Source of the DNA: JBBPYA01 sp038200385
GTDB lineage: Bacteria; Actinomycetota; Actinomycetes; Mycobacteriales; Geodermatophilaceae
Assembly (NCBI GenBank): GCA_038200385.1
Contig: JBBPYA010000327.1
Coordinates: 1 to 11,911 of the forward strand
DNA: 11,911 nucleotides
Reading direction: 5' to 3'
Positions 1 through 6,513 of this stretch are shown here, one piece after another (position 1 is the stretch's first letter; every line of letters begins with the position of its first letter). The position numbers and the translations under genes are program-made. The notes below the pieces were generated by a model that was not told the origin of the DNA, made no database searches, and saw nothing but the letters and a program-made list of their open reading frames with translations.

Positions 1-662
1 CCGACGACGGGAACGGCCAGCGCCACGATCAGGCTCCCCGCGGCGGCGGCCCGCCGGCGCCCGGCGGCCGCGAGCAGGAACGCGGCCAGCAGCGTCCCGG
101 TCACCGCGACGGCGAAGCTCAGCAGCGGTACCCCGCCGTAGGCGACGTAGCGGGTGAACACGCTGTCGGACTGGCTGAAACCGAGCCGACCCCAGGGGAA
201 GCCGCCGAAGGCCCACCGCGAGCGCAGAGCCTCCTCGGCGACCCACAGTGCGGCGGCCCACACCGGCCAGCCGGGCAGCCGCTGGACGAGGGACAGCCCC
301 GCACCGAGCACGGCCAGGTAGCAGGCCTGATAGAACGCCAGCAGCAGCCAGGGCCAGGCGCCGACGTAGATGCCGGTCCAGTGCAGCAGCGGCAGCAGGT
401 AGGCCACGCCCGCGACGTAGCCGAGCCAGGCACCCGCCCGGACCCCGCGGCCGTGCACCGCCACGCTCAGCCCGGCCGGACCGAGGATCGCCAGGTACCA
501 CAGGTTGTGCGCCGGGAAGGCCAGCCACAGGGCGACCCCTCCGGCCGCGGCGAGCACCGTCGGTGGGCCGATCCGTCGCCACTCCCGGGCCCTGCGCCGC
601 CGCGGATCGGAGGTGGGCGCGCGCGGCGGCGCTGAGGGGGGTGCCTGCGCCGCCGCGGTCAT
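1..662 (-). CDS. lnt: Apolipoprotein N-acyltransferase, N-terminal part (cut by window edge)
   Basis: Integral membrane enzyme that adds the third acyl chain to the N-terminal Cys of lipoproteins. My own translation from ATG 660-662 gives about 220 residues and runs off the left edge with no stop. An Arg/Pro-rich cytoplasmic start (about residues 1-32) is followed by hydrophobic segments near residues 34-48, 52-68, 78-95, 100-125 and 180-205. The block WVAEEALRSRWAFGGFPWGR, directly followed by LGFSQ, at about residues 140-164 is characteristic of the Lnt membrane domain. The nitrilase-like catalytic domain (Glu-Lys-Cys) would lie beyond the edge, so its integrity cannot be judged. No strong Shine-Dalgarno precedes this ATG. 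It is separated from the kal operon by a 579-base gap and probably has its own promoter (1052-1080). Confidence 0.9.
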   Translation of the reverse strand, partial: MTAAAQAPPSAPPRAPTSDPRRRRAREWRRIGPPTVLAAAGGVALWLAFPAHNLWYLAILGPAGLSVAVHGRGVRAGAWLGYVAGVAYLLPLLHWTGIYVGAWPWLLLAFYQACYLAVLGAGLSLVQRLPGWPVWAAALWVAEEALRSRWAFGGFPWGRLGFSQSDSVFTRYVAYGGVPLLSFAVAVTGTLLAAFLLAAAGRRRAAAAGSLIVALAVPVV

Positions 663-722
663 GCCAGCCAGCATCCCAGACCGAGGCGCGCAGGTGGGCC
701 GAGGCGAGCCGTTACCGGACGG

Positions 723-765
723 GGCACCCGGCAGGGGCGCGGCCCGTCGGCCGCGCCCCCGTGCC
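723..765. other. Very strong GC-rich stem-loop in the lnt leader
   Basis: GGGGCGCGGCC at 734-744 pairs perfectly with GGCCGCGCCCC at 749-759 around a 4-base loop. An outer 5-bp helix (723-727 with 761-765) extends it across a small asymmetric bulge. No T-run follows on either strand, so a classical intrinsic terminator is not shown. It could stop read-through from the kal operon, or act in the lnt leader by pausing or protecting the RNA. Confidence 0.5.
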
Positions 766-1051
766 GGTGCTCCCCCGGCTGGGCAGTCGCAGCACGGAGC
801 CAGCCACAGGCCGACCCTTCGGACCGGGCGACTGCCCGCTGGCTGCGGGTGTCCACGCCGTTGTCTACTGGAGCGGCCCTGCTGTTCCCGTACTGTCGAA
901 CACCGGAGCGGACACCTGGCTCTTCGACGACACGCACGCCCGGTCCTGGCCCTGGCCGTGACGTGGCGGTGAGGCCACGCGAGCCGGAGCGGGGTCGCGC
1001 CGTCAGTGAAGCGGTGCCGCGCCGGTTGCCCCGACGCGTGATTCGCAGGAC

Positions 1052-1080
1052 CTTACAAGCCCGGGTTCAATGCATGTCAA
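1052..1080 (-). promoter_or_regulatory. Predicted housekeeping-type promoter toward lnt
   Basis: On the minus strand a perfect -35 TTGACA (1075-1080) is followed after exactly 17 bases by TGTAAG (1052-1057), which matches the -10 consensus at four of six positions. The predicted start is near 1043-1046. It points at lnt about 380 bases away, with no credible gene between. The -35 box lies inside a palindrome, which suggests control by a repressor. Confidence 0.5.
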
Positions 1081-1120
1081 CCTGCCGTTGACCTGCGGTT
1101 CCCCTGGTAGTCGCAGGTCA
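1076..1120. promoter_or_regulatory. Two overlapping palindromes at the -35 of the lnt-side promoter
   Basis: GTCAAC (1076-1081) pairs with GTTGAC (1087-1092) over a 5-base spacer. TGACCTGCG (1089-1097) pairs perfectly with CGCAGGTCA (1112-1120) over 14 bases. The two share bases 1089-1092, so as RNA they would be mutually exclusive; as DNA they look like adjacent operator half-sites. The first covers most of the -35 hexamer and the second lies just upstream. Which protein would bind is unknown. Confidence 0.4.
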
Positions 1121-1202
1121 GGAAGGGCATCGGGACGGCGCTCGGGTGACCGGCTGCGGCGTGTCCCGCGGCGTGTCGCAGTGAAGTCCACTCGATCGGA
1201 GG

Positions 1203-1231
1203 AAAACGGCCTCGGGGATACCTCGACCGAG
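1203..1231 (-). terminator. Weak candidate terminator after kal
   Basis: Reading the minus strand, a 5-bp stem (CTCGG at 1227-1231 with CCGAG at 1211-1215, 11-base loop) is followed by GCCG and a run of four T (1203-1206). It begins about 11 bases after the kal stop codon. The stem is short, so this is tentative. Confidence 0.3.
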
Positions 1232-1241
1232 ACTCGACGGG

Positions 1242-1631
1242 TTACGGGACGACGACGGTTCCGGTGGCGCGGGTGATCAGCACCGGCTCCGGGAGGACGT
1301 CCGAGGCCGAGGCCGAGCGGTGCGGTGCGGCCCGGCACACGACGTGCGCGGTGAAGGCCACCGACCTGCTGCGGCGCCCGATCCGGATCAGCGTCGCGGT
1401 CGCCTCCACCACGTCGCCGGCCCGCAGCGGGGCGACGAACGTGACCTCGTCGTAGCCCGCGAGCAAACCCTCATCGCCGTCCGTGCGGATCGCCAGCTCC
1501 GTCGCGACGTCGCCGAACAGCCCGAGCACGTACGCTCCGTCGACCAGATCGCCCCCGTAGTGCGCGTGCGAGTACGGGACGTACCTCCGATGGGTGACCC
1601 GCAGGCCCTGCATCGTGTCCGGCTCGGTCAT
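1242..1631 (-). CDS. kal: 3-aminobutyryl-CoA ammonia lyase (hotdog fold)
   Basis: Removes ammonia from 3-aminobutyryl-CoA to give crotonyl-CoA, a late step of lysine fermentation. The 129-residue length is normal for this small hotdog-fold family. The block SHAHYGGDLVDGAYVLGLFG (about residues 21-40), followed by DVATELAIRTDGDEGLLAGY, is the family signature as I remember it from the fusobacterial and clostridial enzymes. The rest (FVAPLRAGDVVEATA, then a strand-rich C-terminus) fits a thioesterase/dehydratase hotdog. ATG at 1631 is preceded by AGGAG five bases away and overlaps the kamE stop as ATGA (1628-1631), so it is translationally coupled. It is the last gene of the operon. A general hotdog thioesterase is the alternative, made unlikely by the kam context. 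Confidence 0.88.
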   Translation of the reverse strand: MTEPDTMQGLRVTHRRYVPYSHAHYGGDLVDGAYVLGLFGDVATELAIRTDGDEGLLAGYDEVTFVAPLRAGDVVEATATLIRIGRRSRSVAFTAHVVCRAAPHRSASASDVLPEPVLITRATGTVVVP

Positions 1632-2392
1632 CGGCGCTCCTGTCGGTTGTGGACGGCGGCGAAGGTCAGGTACGACGCGACCTCACCCGGCGTGGTGCCG
1701 CGACCGAAGATCCGGTCGACTCCCAGCTCGCCGGTCATCGCCGGGTCGAAGCGTGGGCCGCCAACCACAAGCAGCGGCCGACGGGTCCCCATCGCCTCCC
1801 GGAAGGCGGCACTGAGCTCCCGGGTGTTGCGCAAGTGGGCGTCACGCTGGGTGACGACCTGGGACACGAGAACCGCGTCGGCGCGTTCGGACCGGGCCCG
1901 GTGCACCAGCTCGGGGACGCTGACCTGGGCACCGAGATTGCCGACCCGCATCTCCCGGTAGTACTCCAGGCCCTTCTCCCCCGCGAAGCCCTTGACGTTG
2001 AGGATGGCGTCGATGCCGACGGTGTGCGCGTCGGTCCCGATGCAGGCGCCCAGGACGACGAGCTTGCGGCGTAGCGTTGTCTTGATAGCGGCGTTGACCT
2101 CCTTGGCGTTCAGTAGCGGGTACTCCCGCTCGACGACGTGCACAGCCGACAGGTCGACCAGGTGGGTCACGCTGCCGTAGACGACGAAGAACGTGAACGC
2201 CGCTCCGACCGGCTTGGCGTGCACGACCATCGCCGGGTCCAGCCCCATCTTCGCGGCCAGTTGCAGCGCGGCGCCCTCGGCCCGCGCCGGCCCCGCCGGG
2301 TCCTCGTAGGGGATCGGCAGCGTGAACGACAGCTGGACCATGCCGTCACCAGTGGTGTCGCCGTAGGGCCGGACGATCCGGGGCTCGGTCAT
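1628..2392 (-). CDS. kamE: Lysine 5,6-aminomutase beta subunit (B12-binding)
   Basis: Small subunit of the adenosylcobalamin- and PLP-dependent enzyme that moves the terminal amino group of beta-lysine (or D-lysine) to the neighbouring carbon, giving 3,5-diaminohexanoate. It has 254 residues from ATG 2390-2392, close to the clostridial length. An N-terminal dimerisation region (1-100) is followed by a Rossmann-like B12 domain. GACIGTDAHTVG carries the DxHxxG motif (Asp121, His123, Gly126), His123 being the lower cobalt ligand. Lys134, eleven residues after that His, matches the spacing of the PLP lysine in the clostridial enzyme (His133/Lys144). The start overlaps the kamD stop as ATGA. A longer frame extending upstream into kamD is only an out-of-register extension. 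Confidence 0.95.
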   Translation of the reverse strand: MTEPRIVRPYGDTTGDGMVQLSFTLPIPYEDPAGPARAEGAALQLAAKMGLDPAMVVHAKPVGAAFTFFVVYGSVTHLVDLSAVHVVEREYPLLNAKEVNAAIKTTLRRKLVVLGACIGTDAHTVGIDAILNVKGFAGEKGLEYYREMRVGNLGAQVSVPELVHRARSERADAVLVSQVVTQRDAHLRNTRELSAAFREAMGTRRPLLVVGGPRFDPAMTGELGVDRIFGRGTTPGEVASYLTFAAVHNRQERR

Positions 2393-3984
2393 GCCGGTGC
2401 CGCCTCGAGCAGGTCCAACGCGGGGTTGTGGTAGCCCTCGGCCCGGCGTACGACGCCGTCCAGACCCTTGCCGCGGTCGGCCGGGCGCCGGGTGATGCCG
2501 AACGTGCCGTCGGCGATCGCGGCCAGCAACCCGTCGTCGACGATCCGGTCGAGCAGGTCCACCGCCTCGCCGAGCACCTGCCTGGCCCGGCCGGCGATGA
2601 ACCCGTCGCGGGCCGGGCGGAAGTCCTCGTGCAGGCCGCCGGCGGCGTTGAGCACGTACCGGACGTTCTGCAGCGCCAGGTCGCGGTCGGACAGCCAGGG
2701 CGTCACCACCGCCTCGGTCATCATCCCGACCAGCAGGATGCCCTGCCCGGTCATGGCGCCGACCAGGTTGAAGAAGCCGTCCAGCAGGTAGCCCCGGAAC
2801 ACGTCGCCGGTCATGTGCTTGGTCGGCGGCATCCATTTCAGCGGCGCGGCCGGGAACAGCTCCCGAGCCAGCATGGCGTGGGCCAGTTCCAGCCGGAACG
2901 ACTCCGGCAGGTCCGGGTTGATCTCGAAGGCGTGCCCGAGCCCGAGCTGCCAGTCCTGGAGGCCGGCCTCGTGCGCGAACGCCTCGTTCAGCAGTTGGCT
3001 GACGGTGACCGTGTGCGCGTCGTCGACGGCGTCCGCGGTGGTCAGGTAATTGTCCTCACCAGTGTTGATGATGATCCCGGCGCGGGCGTGCACCATCCGG
3101 CTGAACCGCTGGTCGACGAACGTGCGGATCGGGTTGATGTCGCGGAAGAGGATGCCGTACATGCTGTCGTTGAGCATCATGTCCAGCCGCTCCAGGCCGG
3201 CCAGCGTGGCGATCTCGGGCATGCACAGCCCCGAGGCGTAGTTGGTCAGCCGGATGTAGCGGCCGACCTCGCGGCTGACGTCGTCCAGCGCGGCCCGCAT
3301 CAGCCGGAAGTTCTCCTGGGTGGCGTACGTCCCGGCGTAGCCCTGCCGGGTGGCTCCCTCGGGTACGTAGTCCAGCAGCGACTGGCCGGTGGAGCGGATC
3401 ACGGCGACCACGTCCGCGCCGGCCCGCGCTGCGGCCTGCGCCTGCGGGATGTCCTCGTAGATGTCCCCGGTCGCGACGATCAGGTAGATCCACGGCCGCT
3501 GCGGCGGGTTGCCGATCCGCCGGATCAGGCGGTCCCGCTCCTTGCGCCGCTGGTCGATCTTTCGCAGCCCCGACCGCGCCGCCGCGGTGCTCGCTCGCAC
3601 CGCCCGTTGCCGGGCCGCGCCCTCGGGGACGACGAACCGGACCGAGCCGCTGCCGACCTTCTCGGCGAGGTCGTCCAGGCCGGCGTGCCCGCCGGTGCGC
3701 AACTCGTGCCAGACCGGCAGGGCGACTCCGTACTCCAGGCCCACCTGGTCCCGGACGGTGTCCACGACCCGGTTCACCCAGGGGATCTCCCCGTTGCCCA
3801 GCGTCGGGTCGGTGCCGGTCATCCCGGCCAGCCGCAGCACGGCGCGCTCCACCGACACCGTCGTGTGGGTCCGGGCCAGCTCGACGACCGGACCGGTCGC
3901 CTTGCGGGCCAGGCTGCGCGCCCGGCGGACGGTGCCGGCGGGCAGTCCCAGCTTGGCTCGGGTCGGCCCGCTGGCGGCACTCAT
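2389..3984 (-). CDS. kamD: Lysine 5,6-aminomutase alpha subunit
   Basis: Large TIM-barrel subunit that, with KamE, holds substrate, PLP and the cobalamin face. It has 531 residues from ATG 3982-3984; I recall about 516 for the clostridial protein. Family-like blocks include GNGEIPWVNRVVDTVRDQ (63-80), IYLIVATGDIYEDIPQAQAA (166-185), LDMMLNDSMYGILFRDINPI (267-286), NTGEDNYLTTADAV (307-320) and LKWMPPTKHMTGD (382-394). The start is fixed by a strong AGGAGGAG five bases upstream and by an ATGA overlap with the amidohydrolase stop (3981-3984). The frame stays open further upstream to 4245, but that stretch is Arg-rich antisense-like noise inside the amidohydrolase gene. Residues 1-60 are the least conserved part by eye. 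Confidence 0.95.
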   Translation of the reverse strand: MSAASGPTRAKLGLPAGTVRRARSLARKATGPVVELARTHTTVSVERAVLRLAGMTGTDPTLGNGEIPWVNRVVDTVRDQVGLEYGVALPVWHELRTGGHAGLDDLAEKVGSGSVRFVVPEGAARQRAVRASTAAARSGLRKIDQRRKERDRLIRRIGNPPQRPWIYLIVATGDIYEDIPQAQAAARAGADVVAVIRSTGQSLLDYVPEGATRQGYAGTYATQENFRLMRAALDDVSREVGRYIRLTNYASGLCMPEIATLAGLERLDMMLNDSMYGILFRDINPIRTFVDQRFSRMVHARAGIIINTGEDNYLTTADAVDDAHTVTVSQLLNEAFAHEAGLQDWQLGLGHAFEINPDLPESFRLELAHAMLARELFPAAPLKWMPPTKHMTGDVFRGYLLDGFFNLVGAMTGQGILLVGMMTEAVVTPWLSDRDLALQNVRYVLNAAGGLHEDFRPARDGFIAGRARQVLGEAVDLLDRIVDDGLLAAIADGTFGITRRPADRGKGLDGVVRRAEGYHNPALDLLEAAPA

Positions 3985-5360
3985 GCGATCTCCTCCTGGG
4001 CGTCGTCGTACACGACCCGGCCGGCCACCACGGTCTGCCGGCAGCGCGCCGGCTCGCCGGCCAGCGCCCGCTCGATCAGCTCGCTGCGGGTCGGGCAGTC
4101 CCAGACGGCGTACGTGGCGTCGGGGCCGGGGTCGGCGGCGCGGGCGGCGTGCCAGCCGCCCGCGGTCGCGGCCCGCAGGGCGTCTTCCGGCGACAGGCCG
4201 GAGCCGGGGCTGCGGTGCGCCACGGCCGCGGCCACGCCGCCCCACGGGTCCATCGGCGTCACCGGGGCGTCGGAGCCCAGCGCCAGCGCGACGCCGGCCG
4301 CGGCGTAGCCGGCCAGCGGGTTCAGCGCGGCCGCCCGGCCGGGCCCGAGCCGCAGCGCGTACATCCGGTCCGGGCCGCCCCAGGTGGCGTCGAAGGCCGG
4401 CTGGACGCTGGCCACCATCCCGAGCCGGGCCATCGCTGCGACGTGCTCGGGGCGAGGCATCTCGGCGTGCTCGAGCCGGTGCCGGGCCCGCCGGACCGCG
4501 TCCAGGCCGAGTTCGGCGGCCACCGCGTCCACCGCCCGGACCACTTGGTCGATCGCCTCGTCGCCGATGACGTGGAAACCGGCCTGCACGCCGTCGGCGG
4601 TGGCCCGCCGGACGTGGTCGGTCACCTGCTCGGCGGCGTAGCGCAGCGTGCCGCTGGTCGCCGCGTCGGTGTACGGCGAGCTGAGCGCCGCGGTGTGCGA
4701 GCCGAAGCTGCCGTCGCAGAACAGGTCCCCGCCGGCGCCGGTCAGCCCCAGCTCGGCGACCACGTCGAACCCGCCGAGCTCACCCCAGTAGGCCAGCACC
4801 GCCGGACCCGGCTCGGTCGCGGCCAGCTCCAGAAGGGCCTCCAGGTCGGTGCGGCCGGCGACCTCGGGGCCGCTCATCTCCTGCAGGCAGCCGATGCCCA
4901 GGGACGCCGCATAGGCCCGGGTGGCCCGCTGCGCGCTCCGGCGCTGGTCCGGGGTGACGCCGGCGTAGGCGGTGCGGCGGACGGCGTGGTGCGCGGCCAG
5001 CCGGAGGTGCCCGCTGTCGTCGTAGCCCTGCTCGGCCCGCACGCCCGCGGTCGCGGCGAGCAGCGCGGAGGAGACCACGGCGGAGTGCACGTCCACCCGG
5101 GCCAGGTACACCGCCCCGCCGTACGCCGCCCGGTCCAGCTCCTGCCGGGTCGGCGGCCGGCGCTCCGGCCAGCCGGTGTCGTCCCAGCCGGTGCCGAGCA
5201 CGACCCGGCCGCGCCCGGCCCGCGAGGCCGCCTCGACCCGGTCCAGCAGGCCGCTCAGGCTGGTCACGTCGTGCAGCGCCAGCCCGGTCAGGGCCAGCCC
5301 GGTCGCGGTGGCATGCACGTGGGCGTCGACGAACGCCGCCGTCGTTGTCGTCGTGGTCAC
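3981..5360 (-). CDS. YtcJ/NfdA-like metal-dependent amidohydrolase, N-terminally short
   Basis: Amidohydrolase-superfamily enzyme that would hydrolyse a C-N bond; the substrate is unknown. The 459 residues show the expected ligands in order: HxH (His14, His16) in FVDAHVH, QEMSGPE, CDGSFGSHTAALSSPYTD, the His of FHVIGDEA, RHRLEHAEMPRPEHV with LGMVASVQPAF, and the Asp of ALGSDAPVTPMDPWGG. Typical family members have some 50 more residues before HxH, forming half of a small beta-sandwich. Here HxH is 14 residues from the start, after a run of six Thr, although the C-terminal sandwich strand (TVVAGRVVYDDA) is present. The GTG start (5358-5360) sits 4 bases after the kdd stop with only a weak ribosome site. 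It is not a step of the classical lysine pathway, but its tight position between kdd and kamD implies a role there. Confidence 0.82.
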   Translation of the reverse strand: MTTTTTTAAFVDAHVHATATGLALTGLALHDVTSLSGLLDRVEAASRAGRGRVVLGTGWDDTGWPERRPPTRQELDRAAYGGAVYLARVDVHSAVVSSALLAATAGVRAEQGYDDSGHLRLAAHHAVRRTAYAGVTPDQRRSAQRATRAYAASLGIGCLQEMSGPEVAGRTDLEALLELAATEPGPAVLAYWGELGGFDVVAELGLTGAGGDLFCDGSFGSHTAALSSPYTDAATSGTLRYAAEQVTDHVRRATADGVQAGFHVIGDEAIDQVVRAVDAVAAELGLDAVRRARHRLEHAEMPRPEHVAAMARLGMVASVQPAFDATWGGPDRMYALRLGPGRAAALNPLAGYAAAGVALALGSDAPVTPMDPWGGVAAAVAHRSPGSGLSPEDALRAATAGGWHAARAADPGPDATYAVWDCPTRSELIERALAGEPARCRQTVVAGRVVYDDAQEEIA

Positions 5361-5364
5361 GGGG

Positions 5365-6396
5365 TCACAGCCGGGCCTCGAAGAGCCGTCGGACGCCGGG
5401 TTCGGTGCGCAGCAGCTCCAGCGCGTACGCCGCGTGGCCTGGCACGTAGCCGTTGCCGATCAGCATGGTGACGTCCGCGGCCAGGCCCTCGGCGCCGAGC
5501 GCCGCGGCCGAGAACGACGTGGCCATCGAGAAGAAGATCACCGTGCCGCCGTCGCGGGTGGCCAGGATCGCGCCGTGCTCGCAGCCCGGGACGTCGACGC
5601 AGACGACGGTCACGTCGACCGGGTCCCCCACCGCCGCGGCCAGGGCGACGGGGTCCCGGGCGTCGGCGCGGACCACCTCGTCGCACAGCCGCGCCTCGGC
5701 CAGCGCCCCCTGCTCGTGCTCGGTGGGGACCACCCCGACCAGGCGGCCGGCGCCGGCCCGCCGGGCGGCCGCCAGTGCCAGCGACCCCGACTTGCCGCCG
5801 CCGCCGATCACGGCCACCGAGCAGCCCGCGCCGTAGCCGCGCACCACCCGTTCGGTCAGGGCGGGCGCGCCGCAGACGTCCAGCACGGCCAGCGCCAGCT
5901 CGGGGGCCAGGTCAGCGGGCAGGACGGCTGCGATGGACCGGCCGAACAGGATCGCGTGCCCGTCGCAAGGGACCTGTTCGCTGCGGCCGTCCCAGCCGGC
6001 CAGCGCGTCGGCGATCCGCAGCGGGGTCAGCGTCAGCGAGACCAGACTCGCCACCCGGTCCCCCACCCGCAGCCCCAGCGGCGAGTCCGGTCCGACCTCC
6101 TCGACGACGCCGACGAGCATCCCGCCGGATCCGGTGACCGGGTTCTGCATCTTGCCGCGGGCGGCCACGATCTCCAGCACGGCCCGCCGGACGGCCTCGC
6201 CGTCGCCGTCGTGGGCGGTCCACAGCTGCCGGAAGCTGGCCGCGTCCAGGTTCAGCCGCTGGATGCGCACCCGGACCTCGTCGGCGTACACAGCCGGGTC
6301 GCTGTCCAGCCGGGTGGCGGCCTGCGGGAGGGCACCCGGTGGGTCGAGCACGCGGTGCAAGCCGATGGCCGAGGCCGCGGGTGGCGCGATGTTCAT
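5365..6396 (-). CDS. kdd: 3,5-diaminohexanoate dehydrogenase
   Basis: NAD(P)-dependent oxidative deamination of 3,5-diaminohexanoate to 5-amino-3-oxohexanoate plus ammonia. It has 343 residues, about the length of the clostridial enzyme. The N-terminal LHRVLDPPGALPQAATRLDS (13-32) is a family hallmark, followed by ARGKMQNPVTGSGGMLVG (79-96). A medium-chain-dehydrogenase-like Rossmann core starts at VAVIGGGGKSGSLALAA (194-210), and IFFSMATSFSAAALGAEGL (287-305) follows. The first gene of the minus operon, it starts at ATG 6394-6396 with AAGGGGG roughly 11 bases upstream. It is divergent from kamA across a short shared control region. The next gene follows 4 bases after its stop. Confidence 0.92.
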   Translation of the reverse strand: MNIAPPAASAIGLHRVLDPPGALPQAATRLDSDPAVYADEVRVRIQRLNLDAASFRQLWTAHDGDGEAVRRAVLEIVAARGKMQNPVTGSGGMLVGVVEEVGPDSPLGLRVGDRVASLVSLTLTPLRIADALAGWDGRSEQVPCDGHAILFGRSIAAVLPADLAPELALAVLDVCGAPALTERVVRGYGAGCSVAVIGGGGKSGSLALAAARRAGAGRLVGVVPTEHEQGALAEARLCDEVVRADARDPVALAAAVGDPVDVTVVCVDVPGCEHGAILATRDGGTVIFFSMATSFSAAALGAEGLAADVTMLIGNGYVPGHAAYALELLRTEPGVRRLFEARL

Positions 6397-6438
6397 GTAC
6401 TGCCGAGCCCCCTTAGCGGGATATTCTGCGGTGTGTCT

Positions 6439-6468
6439 TTGGTTTCACGGTAGGTTCTCCCGTACCCT
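6439..6468 (+). promoter_or_regulatory. Candidate kamA promoter in the divergent kdd/kamA spacer
   Basis: TTGGTT (6439-6444) and TACCCT (6463-6468) are 18 bases apart. The second fits the loose actinobacterial -10 pattern TAnnnT. Transcription would begin near 6475, leaving a leader of about 40 bases before kamA. I found no equally good pair on the minus strand for kdd within the 117-base spacer (6397-6513). Confidence 0.35.
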
Positions 6469-6486
6469 GGGGTGCAGTCAACCAGG
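6466..6486. promoter_or_regulatory. Small inverted repeat at the predicted kamA start
   Basis: CCTGG (6466-6470) and CCAGG (6482-6486) form a 5-bp inverted repeat around 11 bases. It overlaps the predicted -10 and start site of kamA, where a repressor could act. Arms this short can occur by chance in GC-rich DNA. Confidence 0.25.
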
Positions 6487-6502
6487 ATCAATCTATCCCG
6501 GC

Positions 6503-6508
6503 GAGGAG
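6503..6508 (+). promoter_or_regulatory. Ribosome binding site that fixes the kamA start
   Basis: GAGGAG lies 5 bases before ATG 6514. The frame is open further upstream to a start at 6472, but that one has no comparable site, overlaps the predicted transcription start, and would add 14 residues unlike the family. A GTG directly before the ATG (6511) is too close to the site. Confidence 0.65.
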
Positions 6509-6513
6509 TCGTG

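Larger units (their letters stand above)
663..1241. other. Gene-free interval between kal and lnt
   Basis: No reading frame here looks like a real gene. The longest candidates are Arg/Pro/Gly-rich with relaxed third positions, unlike their neighbours. What the stretch does hold is regulatory-looking: a weak terminator after kal, two overlapping palindromes, a sigma70-type minus-strand promoter, and a GC-rich hairpin 61 bases before the lnt start. A transcript from the promoter would have a leader of roughly 380 bases before lnt. Confidence 0.6.

Noticed and set aside
659..937. A 92-residue minus-strand frame whose stop overlaps the lnt start as ATGA
   Set aside because: The overlap is tempting, but the product is Arg/Pro/Gly-rich with no recognisable pattern, its third positions are only about three-quarters G/C by my count against much higher values in the real genes, and it runs through the 723-765 hairpin.
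1041..1092. tRNA-like pieces: CTTACAAG resembling a valine anticodon loop and GGGTTCAATG resembling a T-loop
   Set aside because: The anticodon and T stems do not pair and there is no acceptor or D arm. The stretch is better explained as the promoter and palindrome on the minus strand.
3985..4245. N-terminal extension of KamD upstream of 3984
   Set aside because: It is Arg/Pro-rich noise inside the amidohydrolase gene; a strong AGGAGGAG and the ATGA overlap fix the start at 3984.
2428..4308. A 626-residue plus-strand frame opposite kamD
   Set aside because: Antisense shadow of a high-GC gene: biased Val/Gly/His/Arg composition, no motif, while the opposite strand encodes a clear aminomutase subunit. 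The long plus-strand frame at 4149-5471 and the minus-strand frame at 6493-7845 are rejected for the same reason.
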